Shown piece by piece: positions 1-15,099 of a stretch of DNA of 64,000 nucleotides (position 1 is the first letter of the stretch; the number at the start of each line of letters is the position of its first letter). The notes below the pieces were generated by a model. The model saw only the letters and a program-made list of their open reading frames with translations. It was not told the origin of the DNA and made no database searches. This stretch comes from Aulostomus chinensis (Eukaryota; Chordata; Actinopteri; Syngnathiformes; Aulostomidae). Both the position numbers and the translations under genes were made by a program. The stretch covers positions 25,035,358 through 25,099,357 of the forward strand of contig JBBMOA010000021.1 of assembly GCA_037954235.1 (NCBI GenBank). The letters are read 5' to 3'.

Positions 1-1699
1 TGTACTGGACAGATAATGGACCTACACAGCACTGATACAGGACATATACTAGACTGATAAAGGATCAAGACAGAACCGATACTGGATTGATAATGGACCC
101 ATACTGGACTGCTACACGATCAATACTGGACCTATACTGGACTGATAATGGACCTACACAAGACTGATACAGGACGTATACTGGACTGATAAAGGATCAA
201 GACAGAACCGATACTGGACTGATAATGGACCCATACTGGACTGATACACGATCAATAAAGGACATATACTGGACTGATACCAGGGCTGATTGCAGGACTG
301 ATAAAGGACTGATACAGGGCGGATAACAAGGCTGTTTAAAAGACTGATAACAGGACTGATAACAGGACTGATTACAGGACCTATACAGGACTGATTACAG
401 GACCTATACAGGACTGATAACAGGACTAATACCAGGACTGATTACAGGACTGATACCAGGAATGATACAGGAATGATTACAGGACTGATACTGGACTGAT
501 AAAAGGACTGATACAGGACTGATAACAGGGCTGATAACAGGATTGATACATGGATGAAAACAAGGCTGATAAAAAGACTGATAACAGGATGAAAAAAATG
601 ATGAAAGGATTGATACAGGACTGATAAAAGGACCAATACTGGACTGGTAAAAGGACTAATAAAAGGACTGATAACAGGACTGATTACAGGACTGATAACA
701 GGACTGATACCAGGACTGATACCAGGATTGATAACAGGACTGATTACAGGACTGATAACAGGACTGATACCAGGACTGATTACAGGACTGATACCAGGAT
801 TGATAACAGGACTGATAGAGGACTGATACAGGCCTGATACCAGGACTGATTACGGGACTGATACCGGGACTGACAACGGAACTGAAAACAGGACTGATAC
901 CAGGACTAGTTACAGGACTGATACCAGGACATATACAGGAATGATTACAGGACTGATACCAGGACTGATGACAGGGCTGATAACAGGATTGATACATGGC
1001 TGATAACAAGGCTGATAAAAAGACTGATAACAGGATGAAAAAAAAATGATGAAAGGATTGATACAGGACTGATAAAAGGACCAATACTGGACTGGTAAAA
1101 GGACTAATAAAAGGACTGAACCAGGACTGATTACAGGACTGATACCAGGATTGATAACAGGACTGATAAAGGACTGATACAGGCCTGATACCAGGACTGA
1201 TTACGGGACTGATAACGGGACTGATACCGGGACTGACAACGGCACTGAAAACAGGACTGATACCAGGACTAGTTACAGGACTGATACCAGGACTTATACA
1301 GGAATGATTACAGGACTGATACCAGGACTGATGACAGGACTGATAACAGGACTGATACAGGTATGATAACAGAACTGAAAACAGGACTTATCCAGGACTT
1401 ATACAGGGCTGATAACAGAACTGATAACAGGACTGATACCAGGACTGATTACAGGAATGATAACAGGAATGATTACAGGACTGATACTGGACTGATAAAA
1501 GGACTGATACAGGACTGATAACAGGGCTGATAACAGGATTGATACATGGCTGATAACAAGGCTGATATAAAGACTGATAACAGGATGAAAAAAAATGATG
1601 AAAGGATTGATACAGGACTGATAAAAGGACCAATACTGGACTGGTAAAAGGACTAATAAAAGGACTGATAACAGGACTGATTACAGGACTGATAACAGG

Positions 1700-4600
1700 A
1701 CTGATACCAGGACTGATACCAGGTTTGATAACAGGACTGATAAAGGACTGATACAGGCCTGATACCAGGACTGATTACGGGACTGATAACGGGACTGATA
1801 CCAGGACTAGTTACAGGACTGATACCAGGACTTATACAGGAATGATTACAGGACTGATACCAGGACTGATGACAGGACTGATAACAGGACTGATTCAGGA
1901 CTGATAACAGGATTGATACAGGACTGATAACAGGACTGATACCAGGACTGATTACAGGACTGACAACAGGACTGATAGAGGACTGATAACAGGACTGATA
2001 AAGGAATGATACAGGGCTGATAAAAGAACTGATACATGATTAATAAAAGAACGGATACTGGACTGATAACAGGAATGATAACAGGTTTGAAAACAGGATT
2101 GATAACAGCACTGATACAGGACTGATAACAGGACTGATAACATGATTAATAACATGACTGATACAGGACTGATACTGGACTGATAATAGGACTGATAACA
2201 GGACTGATAACAGGATTGATACAGGACTGATAACAGGACTGATACCAGGACTGATTACAGGACTGATAACGGGACTGATAAAGGAAAGATACTAGGCTGA
2301 AAAAAGAACTGATACATGATTGATAACAGAACTGATACTGGACTGATAACAGGAATGATAACAGGATTGAAAACAGGACTGATACAGGACTGATAACAGG
2401 ACTGATAAAAGGATTGATATCAGGACTGATAACAGGCCTGATACTGGACTGATAAAAGGACTGATAACAGGATTGATACCTGACTGATAACAGGACTGAT
2501 ACCAGGACTGATACCAGGTTTGATAACAGGACTGATAAAGGACTGATACAGGCCTGATACCAGGACTGATTACGGGACTGATAACGGGACTGATACCAGG
2601 ACTAGTTACAGGACTGATACCAGGACTTATACAGGAATGATTACAGGACTGATACCAGGACTGATGACAGGACTGATAACAGGACTGATTCAGGACTGAT
2701 AACAGGATTGATACAGGACTGATAACAGGACTGATACCAGGACTGATTACAGGACTGACAACAGGACTGATAGAGGACTGATAACAGGACTGATAAAGGA
2801 ATGATACAGGGCTGATAAAAGAACTGATACATGATTAATAAAAGAACGGATACTGGACTGATAACAGGAATGATAACAGGTTTGAAAACAGGATTGATAA
2901 CAGCACTGATACAGGACTGATAACAGGACTGATAACATGATTAATAACATGACTGATACAGGACTGATACTGGACTGATAATAGGACTGATAACAGGACT
3001 GATAACAGGATTGATACAGGACTGATAACAGGACTGATACCAGGACTGATTACAGGACTGATAACGGGACTGATAAAGGAAAGATACTAGGCTGAAAAAA
3101 GAACTGATACATGATTGATAACAGAACTGATACTGGACTGATAACAGGAATGATAACAGGATTGAAAACAGGACTGATACAGGACTGATAACAGGACTGA
3201 TAAAAGGATTGATATCAGGACTGATAACAGGCCTGATACTGGACTGATAAAAGGACTGATAACAGGATTGATACCTGACTGATAACAGGACTGATACAGG
3301 ACTGATAAAAGGACCAATACTGGACTGGTAAAAGGACTAATAAAAGGACTGATAACAGGACTGATTACAGGACTGATAACAGGACTGATACCAGGTTTGA
3401 TAACAGGACTGATAAAGGACTGATACAGGCCTGATACCAGGACTGATTACGGGACTGATAACGGGACTGATACCAGGACTAGTTACAGGACTGATACCAG
3501 GACTTATACAGGAATGATTACAGGACTGATACCAGGACTGATGACAGGACTGATACCAGGACTGATGACAGGACTGATAACAGGACTGATACAGGTATGA
3601 TAACAGAACTGAAAACAGGACTTATCCAGGACTTATACAGGGCTGATAACAGAACTGATAACAGGACTGATACCAGGACTGATTACAGGAATGATAACAG
3701 GAATGATTACAGGACTGATACTGGACTGATAAAAGGACTGATACAGGACTGATAACAGGGCTGATAACAGGATTGATACATGGCTGATAACAAGGCTGAT
3801 ATAAAGACTGATAACAGGATGAAAAAAAATGATGAAAGGATTGATACAGGACTGATAAAAGGACCAATACTGGACTGGTAAAAGGACTAATAAAAGGACT
3901 GATAACAGGACTGATTACAGGACTGATAACAGGACTGATACCAGGACTGATACCAGGTTTGATAACAGGACTGATAAAGGACTGATACAGGCCTGATACC
4001 AGGACTGATTACGGGACTGATAACGGGACTGATACCAGGACTAGTTACAGGACTGATACCAGGACTTATACAGGAATGATTACAGGACTGATACCAGGAC
4101 TGATGACAGGACTGATACCAGGACTGATGACAGGACTGATAACAGGACTGATACAGGTATGATAACAGAACTGAAAACAGGACTTATCCAGGACTTATAC
4201 AGGGCTGATAACAGAACTGATAACAGGACTGATACCAGGACTGATTACAGGAATGATAACAGGAATGATTACAGGACTGATACTGGACTGATAAAAGGAC
4301 TGATACAGGACTGATAACAGGGCTGATAACAGGATTGATACATGGCTGATAACAAGGCTGATATAAAGACTGATAACAGGATGAAAAAAAATGATGAAAG
4401 GATTGATACAGGACTGATAAAAGGACCAATACTGGACTGGTAAAAGGACTAATAAAAGGACTGATAACAGGACTGATTACAGGACTGATAACAGGACTGA
4501 TACCAGGACTGATACCAGGTTTGATAACAGGACTGATAAAGGACTGATACAGGCCTGATACCAGGACTGATTACGGGACTGATAACGGGACTGATACCAG

Positions 4601-6260
4601 GACTAGTTACAGGACTGATACCAGGACTTATACAGGAATGATTACAGGACTGATACCAGGACTGATGACAGGACTGATAACAGGACTGATTCAGGACTGA
4701 TAACAGGATTGATACAGGACTGATAACAGGACTGATACCAGGACTGATTACAGGACTGACAACAGGACTGATAGAGGACTGATAACAGGACTGATAAAGG
4801 AATGATACAGGGCTGATAAAAGAACTGATACATGATTAATAAAAGAACGGATACTGGACTGATAACAGGAATGATAACAGGTTTGAAAACAGGATTGATA
4901 ACAGGACTGATACAGGACTGATAACAGGACTGATAACATGATTAATAACATGACTGATACAGGACTGATACTGGATTGATAATAGGACTTATAACAGGAC
5001 TGATAACAGGATTGATACAGGACTGATAACAGGACTGATACCAGGACTGATTACAGGACTGATAACGGGACTGATAAAGGAAAGATACTAGGCTGAAAAA
5101 AGAACTGATACATGATTGATAACAGAACTGATACTGGACTGATAACAGGAATGATAACAGGATTGAAAACAGGACTGATACAGGACTGATAACAGGACTG
5201 ATAAAAGGATTGATATCAGGACTGATAACAGGCCTGATACTGGACTGATAAAAGGACTGATAACAGGATTGATACCTGACTGATAACAGGACTGATACAG
5301 GACTGATAAAAGGATCAATACTGGACTGGTAAAAGGACTAATAAAAGGACTGATAACAGGACTGATTACAGGACTGATAACAGGACTGATACCAGGACTG
5401 ATACCAGGTTTGATAACAGGACTGATAAAGGACTGATACAGGCCTGATACCAGGACTGATTACGGGACTGATAACGGGACTGATACCAGGACTAGTTACA
5501 GGACTGATACCAGGACTTATACAGGAATGATTACAGGACTGATACCAGGACTGATGACAGGACTGATAACAGGACTGATTCAGGACTGATAACAGGATTG
5601 ATACAGGACTGATAACAGGACTGATACCAGGACTGATTACAGGACTGACAACAGGACTGATAGAGGACTGATAACAGGACTGATAAAGGAATGATACAGG
5701 GCTGATAAAAGAACTGATACATGATTAATAAAAGAACGGATACTGGACTGATAACAGGACTGATACCAGGACTGATACCAGGTTTGATAACAGGACTGAT
5801 AAAGGACTGATACAGGCCTGATACCAGGACTGATTACGGGACTGATAACGGGACTGATACCAGGACTAGTTACAGGACTGATACCAGGACTTATACAGGA
5901 ATGATTACAGGACTGACACCAGGACTGATGACAGGACTGATAACAGGACTGATTCAGGACTGATAACAGGATTGATACAGGACTGATAACAGGACTGATA
6001 CCAGGACTGATTACAGGACTGACAACAGGACTGATAGAGGACTGATAACAGGACTGATAAAGGAATGATACAGGGCTGATAAAAGAACTGATACATGATT
6101 AATAAAAGAACGGATACTGGACTGATAACAGGAATGATAACAGGTTTGAAAACAGGATTGATAACAGGACTGATACAGGACTGATAACAGGACTGATAAC
6201 ATGATTAATAACATGACTGATACAGGACTGATACTGGATTGATAATAGGACTGATAACAG
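1700..6260. repeat. Higher-order duplicated blocks within the left array
   Basis: A block beginning near 1846 recurs near 2641, 4642, 5531 and 5905, which gives spacings of 795, 2001, 889 and 374 bp. A second block at 1388 recurs at 3622 and at 4184; the latter two are 562 bp apart. A third at 3087 recurs at 5088, again 2001 bp away. The copies share rare variants, for example AGGACTAGTTACAGG, so they were copied as blocks of many units and not one unit at a time. This fits repeated unequal exchange or replication slippage over several hundred bases. Block edges are approximate because everything is made of the same short unit. Confidence 0.85.
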
Positions 6261-6559
6261 GACTGATAACAGGATTGATACAGGACTGATAACAGGACTG
6301 ATACCAGGACTGATTACAGGACTGATAACGGGACTGATAAAGGAAAGATACTAGGCTGAAAAAAGAACTGATACATGATTGATAACAGAACTGATACTGG
6401 ACTGATAACAGGAATGATAACAGGATTGAAAACAGGACTGATACAGGACTGATAACAGGACTGATAAAAGGATTGATATCAGGACTGATAACAGGCCTGA
6501 TACTGGACTGATAAAAGGACTGATAACAGGATTGATACCTGACTGATAACAGGACTGAT

Positions 6560-7300
6560 AACAGGACTGATAAAAGGATTGATATCAGGACTGATAACAG
6601 GCCTGATACTGGACTGATAAAAGGACTGATTACAGGATTGATACCTGACTGATAACAGTATTGACACAGGACTGATAAAAGGACTGATACAGGGCGGAAA
6701 AAAGGACTGATAACAGGATTGATACCTGACTGATAACAGTATTGACACAGGACTGATAAAAGGACTGATACAGGGCGGAAAAAGGACTGATACAGGAATG
6801 ATACAGGACTGATAAAAGGACTGATAACGGGACCAATAAAAGGACTGATTACGGGACTGATACCAGGACTGATAAGAGGACTGATACTGGACTACTGATA
6901 GGACTGATACAGGACTGATACAGGGCGGATAACAGGACTGATAACAGGACTGATAAAAGGATTGATATCAGGACTGATAACAGGCCTGATACTGGACTGA
7001 TAAAAGGACTGATAACAGGATTGATATCAGGACTGATAACAGGACTGATACTGGACTGATAAAAGGACTGATAACAGGATTGATACCTGACTGATAACAG
7101 TATTGACACAGGACTGATAAAAGGACTGATACAGGGCGGAAAAAAGGACTGATAACAGGATTGATACCTGACTGATAACAGTATTGACACAGGACTGATA
7201 AAAGGACTGATACAGGGCGGAAAAAGGACTGATACAGGAATGATACAGGACTGATAAAAGGACTGATAACGGGACCAATAAAAGGACTGATTACGGGACT
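6560..7300. repeat. Local duplication inside the left array (about 397 bp apart)
   Basis: The unusual stretch with GATAACAGTATTGACACAGG followed by a CAGGGCGGAAAAA variant appears near 6650, 6735, 7092 and 7173. The paired copies are about 397 bp apart. This is a second generation of block copying in the array, using variants not seen in its left half. Confidence 0.75.
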
Positions 7301-10300
7301 GATACCAGGACTGATAAGAGGACTGATACTGGACTGCTGATAGGACTGATACAGGACTGATACAGGGCGGATAACAGGACTGATACAGGACTGATACCAA
7401 GACTGGTAACAGGGCTGTTTAAAAGACTGATAACAGGACTGATAACAGGACTGATACCAAGACTGATTAAAGGACTGATACAGGACTGATACAAGGACTG
7501 ATTACAGGACTGATAACAGGAATGATACAGGTCTGATAAAAGGACTGATACAGGGCTGATAAAAAAGACTCATATTGGACTGATACTGGACTGATAAAAG
7601 GACTGATACAGGACTGATACAGGGTGGATAAAAGGACTGATAACGGGACCGATAACAGGATTGATTACGGGACTGATACCAGGACTGATAACAGGACTGA
7701 TACAGGATTGATAAAAAGACTGATAACTGGACTGATAACAGAAGTGATAAAAGGACTGATACAGGACTGATACAGGGCGGATAACAGGACTGATACAGGA
7801 ATGATACCAGGACTGAAAAAAGGACTGATAACGGGACCAATAAAAGGACTGATTACGGGACTGATACCAGGACTGATAACAGGACTGATACCAGGACTTA
7901 TACAGGACTGATTACAGGACTGATAACAGGACCAATACTGGGCTGATAACTGGACTGATAAAAGGACTGATACAGGACTGATAACGGAACTGATACTGGA
8001 CTGATGACGGGACTGATACTGGACTGATTACAGGACTGATACAGGACTGATCCTGGACTGATAACAGGACTGATAACGGGACTGGAAAAGGACGAATAAC
8101 GGGACTGATACCGAGACTGATTACAGGACTCATACCAAGACTTATACATGACTGATTACAGGACTGATAACAGGACTGATAAAGGACTAATAACGGGACT
8201 GATACCAGAACTGATTACAGGACTGATAGCAGGACTTATATAGGACTGTTTACAGGACTGATAACAGGACTGATACGGAACTAATAACGGGACTGATACC
8301 AGGACTGATTCCAGGAATGATACCAGGACTTATACCGGACTGATTACAGGACTGATAACAGGACTGATAAAGGACTACTAACAGGACTGATACCAGGACT
8401 GATTAATGAACTGATAATAGGACTGATACAGGACTGATACAGGACTAATAACGGGACTGATACCAGAACTGATTACAGGACTGATAGCAGGACTTATATA
8501 GGACTGTTTACAGGACTGATAACAGGACTGATACGGAACTAATAAAGGGACTGATACCAGGACTGATTCCAGGACTGATACCAGTACTTATACAGGACTG
8601 ATAACAGGACTGAAACCAGGACTGATAACAGGGCTGATACAGGGCTGAAAACAGGACTGATACAGGACTGATAAAAGGGCTGATAACAGGACTGATAGAG
8701 GACTGATACAGGGCTGATAACAGGACTCATACTGGAATGATACTGGACTGATACAGGATTGATAAAAAGACTGATAACAGGACTGATAACAGAACTGATA
8801 AAAGGACTGATACAGGATTGATAACAGGACCGATACTGGTTTGGTAAAAGGACTGATAAAAGGACAGATAAAAGGACTGACACAGGACTGGTAGCAGGAC
8901 TGATACTGGACTGATAACAGGGCTGATAACAGGACCTACATTGGACTGATACAGGACTGATAACAGGACTGATACCAGGTCTGATGACAGGACTAATACA
9001 AGGCTGATAGCAGGTCTCATATTGGACTGATACTGGACTGATAAAAGACTGATACAGGACTGATAACAGGGCTGATAACAGGATTGATAAGAGGACTAAT
9101 ACAGGACTGATAACAGGACCGATACAGAACGTTTACTGGATTGATAGCAGGACTGATAACGGGCCTGATACTGGACTTATACCGGACTGATAACAGGACT
9201 AATAACAGGACTGATAACTGGACTGATTACAGAACTGATAAAGGACTAATAACGGGACTGATACCAGGATTGATTACAGGACTGATACAGGACTAATAAC
9301 GGGACTGATACCGGGACTGATTACAGGACTGATACCGGGACTTATAAAGGACTGATTACAGGACTGATAAAAGAACTGATACAGGAATAATAACGGGACT
9401 GATACCAGGACTGATTACAGGACTGACACAAGGACTTATACAGGACTGATTACAGGACTGACACCAGGACTTATACAGGACTGACAATAGGACTGATAAT
9501 AGGACTGACACCAGGACTGATACAGGACTAATAACGGGACTGATACCAGGACTGATTACAGCACTCATACTTGGACTGATAACAGGACTGATTACAGGAC
9601 TGATACAGGACTGATAACAGTACTGATACTGGAATGATGATAGGACTGATACAGGACTGATATAGGGTGGATAACAGGACTGATACAGGACTGATACAGG
9701 ACTGATACAGGGTGGATAACAGGACTGATACAGGACTGATACAGGATTGATAACAGGGCTGTTTAAAAGACTGATAACAGGACTGATAACAGAACTGATA
9801 ACAGGACTGATAACAGAACGATAACAGGACTGATACCAGGACTGATTACAGGACTGATACAGGACTGATACAGGGCTAATAACAGGACTTATAACAGGAC
9901 TGATACAGGGCTAATAACAGGACTATTATTCGACTGATAACAGGACTGATACTGAACTGATAAAAGGACTGATACAGGACTAATAACAGGACTGATACTG
10001 GACTGATAACAGGACTGATAACAGGACTGATAAAAGGACTGATACAGGACTGATAACAGGACTGATACTGGATGGAAAACAGGGCTGATAAAAGGACTGA
10101 TACAAGGACCGATTACAGGACTGATAACAGGACTGATACAGGAGTGAAAACAGCACTGATAGCAGGACTGATACAGGACTGATACAGGGCTGATAACAGG
10201 ACTCATAGTTGACTGATAACAGCACTGATACTGAACTGATTAAAGGACTGATACAAGACTGATAACAGGACTGATACAGGACTGATACTTGCCTGATAAC

Positions 10301-13111
10301 AGGGCTGAGAACAGGACTGATAACAGAACTTGTACTGGACTGATAACAGGGCTGATAACAGGACTGATACAGGACTGATAACAGGACTGATACTGGACTG
10401 ATAACAGGGCTGAGAACAGGACTGATACTGGATTGATAACAGGGCTGATAACAGGACTGATAACAGGACTGATACTGGACTGATAACAGGGCTGATAACA
10501 GGATTGATAAGAGGACTAATACCAGTACTGATAACAGGACCGATACAGTATTGATACATGGCTGATAACAGGACTGATAACAGGGCTGATAAAAAGACTG
10601 ATAACAGGACTGAAAACAGAACTGATAAAAGGACTGATACAGGACTGATAACAGGACCGATACTGGACTGGTAACAGGACTGAAAACAGGACTGATACTG
10701 GACTGATAAAAAGACTGATAACAGGACTGATACTGGACTGATAACAGGACTGATTACAGGACTGATACCAGAACTGATACTTTACTGATAACAGGTCTGA
10801 TAACAGAACTGATACAGGACTGATACCAGGACTGATTACAGGACTGATACAGGACTGATAACGGGACTGATACCAGGACTGATTACAGCACTCATACTTG
10901 GACTGATAACAGGACTGATTACAGGACTGATACCAGAACTGATTACAGGACTGATACAGGACTGATAACAGTACAGATACATATGATACTTTTGACAGTC
11001 CAGCAGCAACAAATGGCTGATATCATTCAATCCCAGCATGCAACAGTCTTCTTCACAACTGCGCTGTAGTGGCAGGAGAGCTTGTCCCATCACCTGCTGC
11101 CTCTTTAAAAACTGACCCTGGTGGATAGACGGCGGAACAGTCGGGGACATGCAGAGGACATGCAAGATCCTCCAAGATGACACAACTGCATTACTTTACT
11201 AACATGAATCACCTTAGAGGGTCAGTCGTTTTTCATCTCTCAAGGTTTCAGGATCCCGGATGTGTGCTGAATAGCCCCCCAGACCCAAACACACCTGTTG
11301 GTGCTCCTTTACCTGCTGCTCTCAGAATTCCTCTCAAGCTGGAGATGGAGGCTCGTCGTGGATTCTTGAGGAAAGGGTCCGTTAACGAGGCAGCGAGCCA
11401 ACGGCCCTGAGTCTCACGGTAAAGACATCTAGAAACTGTTAAAGACCGCCTTGTAATCGTTCTGTTTGTCTTCTTCACTTTAAAAGGTTTCACTAATAAA
11501 TCGGAGGTTTCCCCCCATAACTAACTCTGCTCATCAGACTTAAGACGGGCGAGGGCAGTGGTAGGTCTGACTTCAAAATAGCCTTGGATTTCAGAGATCA
11601 TTTTTAATTGACAGTTTTCTGTCTGGCTGACACGTTTTATCTGCCCCCTCGGTGTCCGTATGTGAATGCATTTCACTCCACTTCAATCTGTCCAATTTGA
11701 GAACTGCTTTACATGCGACGTGCATTACTGCGCATGTCAATATTGTTTACCCAAGAATAAAGAACATACCATTTTAATATGTCAGTGTTATCGCTGCTTG
11801 TTTTTCGACACAACAGGAACGAGGACAAAGAGTTACCGAGAAAATACAAATACACACAGATACACACAACATTCTCCACCTCTCTTTTGCTCTTTCCTTC
11901 TTTCCATCTCTCTGCCTCACTCTCCACTTTCCTCTCTGTCTTTCTGTAGTTCAAAGGCTGCCAAATCCTTCCCAAACCAATTAGAGTGTGTGTAGGATCC
12001 TCAGGGGGCCCCCGCGGTGACAGTACAGGGTATGGAGTGGCAAGGGTCTGAAGAGGCAATCACAGGCTGCAGTATTCAACAATATCATAGAACAACAACA
12101 ATAGCTGGCTATAAATCTGCCCTGGAACAGTGGAAAGAAATTGACTTGTTGGATATGGCGAGACAAAGATAGTGACTGGTTGAAGGAGCAAGAAACACAC
12201 AGAAACAAGACCACAAAAACAGAGTGAAATTCAATAAATCCCTCTCCAGAAATTACATCTACACCCTTAAAAATGTCCTAAAATCAACTTTGTATTAAAA
12301 GGTCATGGCTGAGGATTCAAAGGCAAACTGTTCCAAACACAGGCTTTGTTAGTTGTTTCTGACACTGGAAAATTAGAGGGACAAGAAGTTCTCTTGATGT
12401 CATTTTTAAGAACTTCTGTCAGTTCCGTAAATCCCGCTGCGGTTCAGACTGGCACGACCTCGTTCAGCGTAAATAGACCCTGACGGAACAAAAAGGTGAA
12501 TTGGATTATGTTAAACGAGTGTGTCAAACCAGTGTCAAGTCAAAAACCCCTCAGCCAAGACTCAAATGAGGAAACGAGCTGGGTTCAGCTGGACCGAGTC
12601 AATACCGCTGGAGGTCGGTGTTCATGAATAATGGGCACAACAGCCTGTCTCTAATATTAATTATGACATTAATATACAATCAATCATAGGGAATCAAGCG
12701 AGGTAGAAATAAAAAAAGCACAAAACTGTAAGCGCCATCCAGGCGCAGGCCTTTCTGAACAAGAGCAGTGTTTAACAAGGATGACTTTTTTTGGAAGAGC
12801 GCGACTTGTGGAGGAGAGCCTGTTGGTGATGCTGCATTTAGAGAGCAAACTGTTCATTATTCACAAGTGTTTTAGTGGCCGCTGAGCAGTGGAACTGGAC
12901 CCAGCAGCTCCCCGCAGCTCTTCTCCGATCCATCACTCAGCCTTCACCGAGCTCATTAATCCTGACAGAGCACGAGCTCATCCGAGCAGGGAAATATGGA
13001 TCAGCTCATCAGACGGATGAAGGTCCGCGATGACCCGGCGACTGCCTCACTCCTCGCCACGGCAGCAGGGTGCCAGAGGTGTGCTCCTGACTGACAGCTG
13101 CATGTGTCTGT

Positions 13112-13137
<26 letters not shown>
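13112..13137. repeat. (CA)n microsatellite
   Basis: A pure CA run of 26 bases, followed by CGTGCGCGCGAG. It is a typical fish dinucleotide repeat. The alternating purine-pyrimidine tract continues into CGCGCG, so it could adopt left-handed DNA. Confidence 0.95.
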
Positions 13138-13143
<6 letters not shown>

Positions 13144-13255
13144 GCGAGACACATGGTCTCTCATTTCTGCTTGTTTACATGCATCAACAGTTTAAGCTCA
13201 GTGGCAGCAGGAGCTGTGATAAATAAAGAGATTGAAAATAATCTAATTAGCAGTG

Positions 13256-13256
<1 letters not shown>

Positions 13257-13296
<40 letters not shown>

Positions 13297-13303
13297 CCAG
13301 AGA

Positions 13304-13335
<32 letters not shown>

Positions 13336-13345
13336 CAGAGAGAGG
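13257..13345. repeat. (TG)n followed by (GA)n compound microsatellite
   Basis: About 30 bases of TG pass directly into about 59 bases of GA interrupted by CC and CA steps. It is the complement-type partner of the (CA)n tract about 120 bases to the left, so the two could pair as an inverted repeat in single-stranded DNA. Confidence 0.95.
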
Positions 13346-14564
13346 TTCATGTTGTGTTTCTAAGCCAACCCTTAGCCTTTGGTGTTTATGATTATTAACA
13401 TAGCTTTACATTGGTTTACGGGACACAGTCCATCATCCCAAAGCTGTGTTGAGGGATTGGAGCCCAGGTGGATTCAACTGTCCAACAGTAATGAGACTCG
13501 CGTTGTTCTTTCTTGTCTTTTCTCCGTCCAGGTCGCCAATAAATGCTTGTGTTTAAGACATCTGAGGCCTCCTGGTTCTCCTTAATAAACAGATGCGGAT
13601 TCACAAGATTTCCTTTGCAAATTGGCCTCAAGGATAACTCCCGAGAGAGCAGCGACATGAGAAATCCAATCTTTATATGCTCCCGTGTCTGCGTTTGACT
13701 GCGCGATGAACGGCATTGCTTCCTGCAATTTGGCTGAGAACCCCCAACCAGGGTCACGTGACAGCAGAGGAGGTGTGTGACGGACCTCCTGGCAGGCACC
13801 CCAGCGGGTGGACGTCAAATCTGTTGTTTGAAACGGGCAGAAAAAAAGAGAGAAATCAGTTGAGTTCTTGGTGTGTTGTATGACAGGTTGACCAGAGAAG
13901 CTCCCTGCGACTTCCTCCTTCAGCTGCGTAACTGCGGGGCCCCAGTAGTGTGTGAAGGGTTAATCAACCCTCCAAACCCTCAGTACTGAGCCTCTCCAAA
14001 GAAGTAACAGCAGCGACACGGCTCAGAAATCTCCTGATCCAATTACGCACCCAGATGAATATCTGACGAGGTTGCCTGATGTGGAGCGCTGCTCGCACCT
14101 ACACGTGTGAGTCGGTGGGCAGACAGCGTTCCACACAACCGAACCGCCTGACTGGTTTGAGACTGGAGCCCGGCCGGTCTGGTTCCAGCAGGGACGCTGC
14201 AGGGTCCTGGAGGGGCCTGAAGCTCCGCTCTCCAAACTTTGCTACATTTAACATCACATCGGTCACATTCACTTTTTCATCTTGCTGATTTGTTTTGAAC
14301 GTTGGAATGTGATTGAAGTCATTGTGCAAAAATCCAAGTCAGTCACACAAAACAATTTCCCGCCTCCCCAGCAGCCGATTACTCATCTGATGCTAGCCAG
14401 CGACAGCAGAGTGGCCTAATGAATCACAGACGGAGCACCTGCTCAAGATAATGATATCTGCCCTCATTAGGATGCCGCTGCCTCCTCAGCCTCACCCACC
14501 CCACACATCCAATCACCCTTTCATTTGGCCAGGAAGCGCTGCCACCCCCTGTAATGAAATACCT

Positions 14565-14586
14565 GTCTCTCTCTCTCTCTCTCTCT
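14565..14586. repeat. (CT)n microsatellite ending in TTACAG
   Basis: A CT run of about 22 bases ends in TTACAG. By itself this resembles a splice acceptor with its polypyrimidine tract. No convincing reading frame follows, so I list it only as a microsatellite. Confidence 0.85.
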
Positions 14587-15099
14587 TACAGACACGCTTC
14601 CATTTGCTGCGCTCAGTAATTGCCGCTCAAGTAGCAATGACATTGAAATATTAATCCGAGCTTTTGAGACAGAGCGATGAATCAAACTCCCCCAATTGGA
14701 CCACACCCCTCCTCCGCCCCACCGGTGACCCTGCAGATTACAAGGACAAATTATTGTTATTCCCTTTACGCCTGGATTTGAACAACAGAGGGTGTGGAAA
14801 GGGGCGGAGCTAGGAGAGGATTGATGTCTGTAAGAGAATAAATGTAGAGGGAGACATTTCTATTTCTTTGCTTTCACAGGGTATCACATCGGGTGATGCA
14901 CTTTATAATCCAGATTATTAGCAGGCAGGTGAGAGCAGTTTGGTGGTTTGTGCTCGGCTACAGAACCAAACACCAGCCTCTCTGTATCCTAACGCTCGTG
15001 TGGAGGGAGGCTCTGAACCTGGTGGCAGGTCCAGAGAATACAACAACTTGAATTGCATCTCATTTTCATTATTGAGAATCACGTTCTTACAGCTCAAAC

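Larger units (their letters stand above)
1..10975. repeat. Minisatellite array, 11-12 bp unit (GGACTGATAACA)
   Basis: The whole stretch is built from GGACTGATAACA (12 nt) and the shorter GGACTGATACA (11 nt), with single-base variants such as ATTACA, ATACCA, AAAA and ACGG after GGACTG. The array is already running at base 1 and decays into unique sequence at about 10975, so only its right edge is visible. Blocks of hundreds of bases recur inside it almost unchanged, so it is a higher-order array and not just a simple run. The complement of the unit has no stop codon in any frame. This produces many minus-strand open frames rich in SVLLSVLYQSCYQS-like peptides; I regard these as artefacts. No promoter or coding signal is visible. 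Confidence 0.97.

Noticed and set aside
442..10559. Many minus-strand open frames with SVLLSVLYQSCYQS-like peptides in the left array
   Set aside because: The complement of the 12-bp unit has no stop codon in any frame, so open frames arise automatically. The peptides change with every 11-bp unit and no gene signals are present.
10836..11183. 115-codon minus-strand open frame at the edge of the left array
   Set aside because: Only about 70 codons are non-repetitive, the rest is minisatellite, and no family was recognised. It was not listed as a gene.
14565..14654. Splice-acceptor-like CT tract with TTACAG
   Set aside because: No coding frame, donor or partner exon could be linked to it; it is a plain microsatellite.
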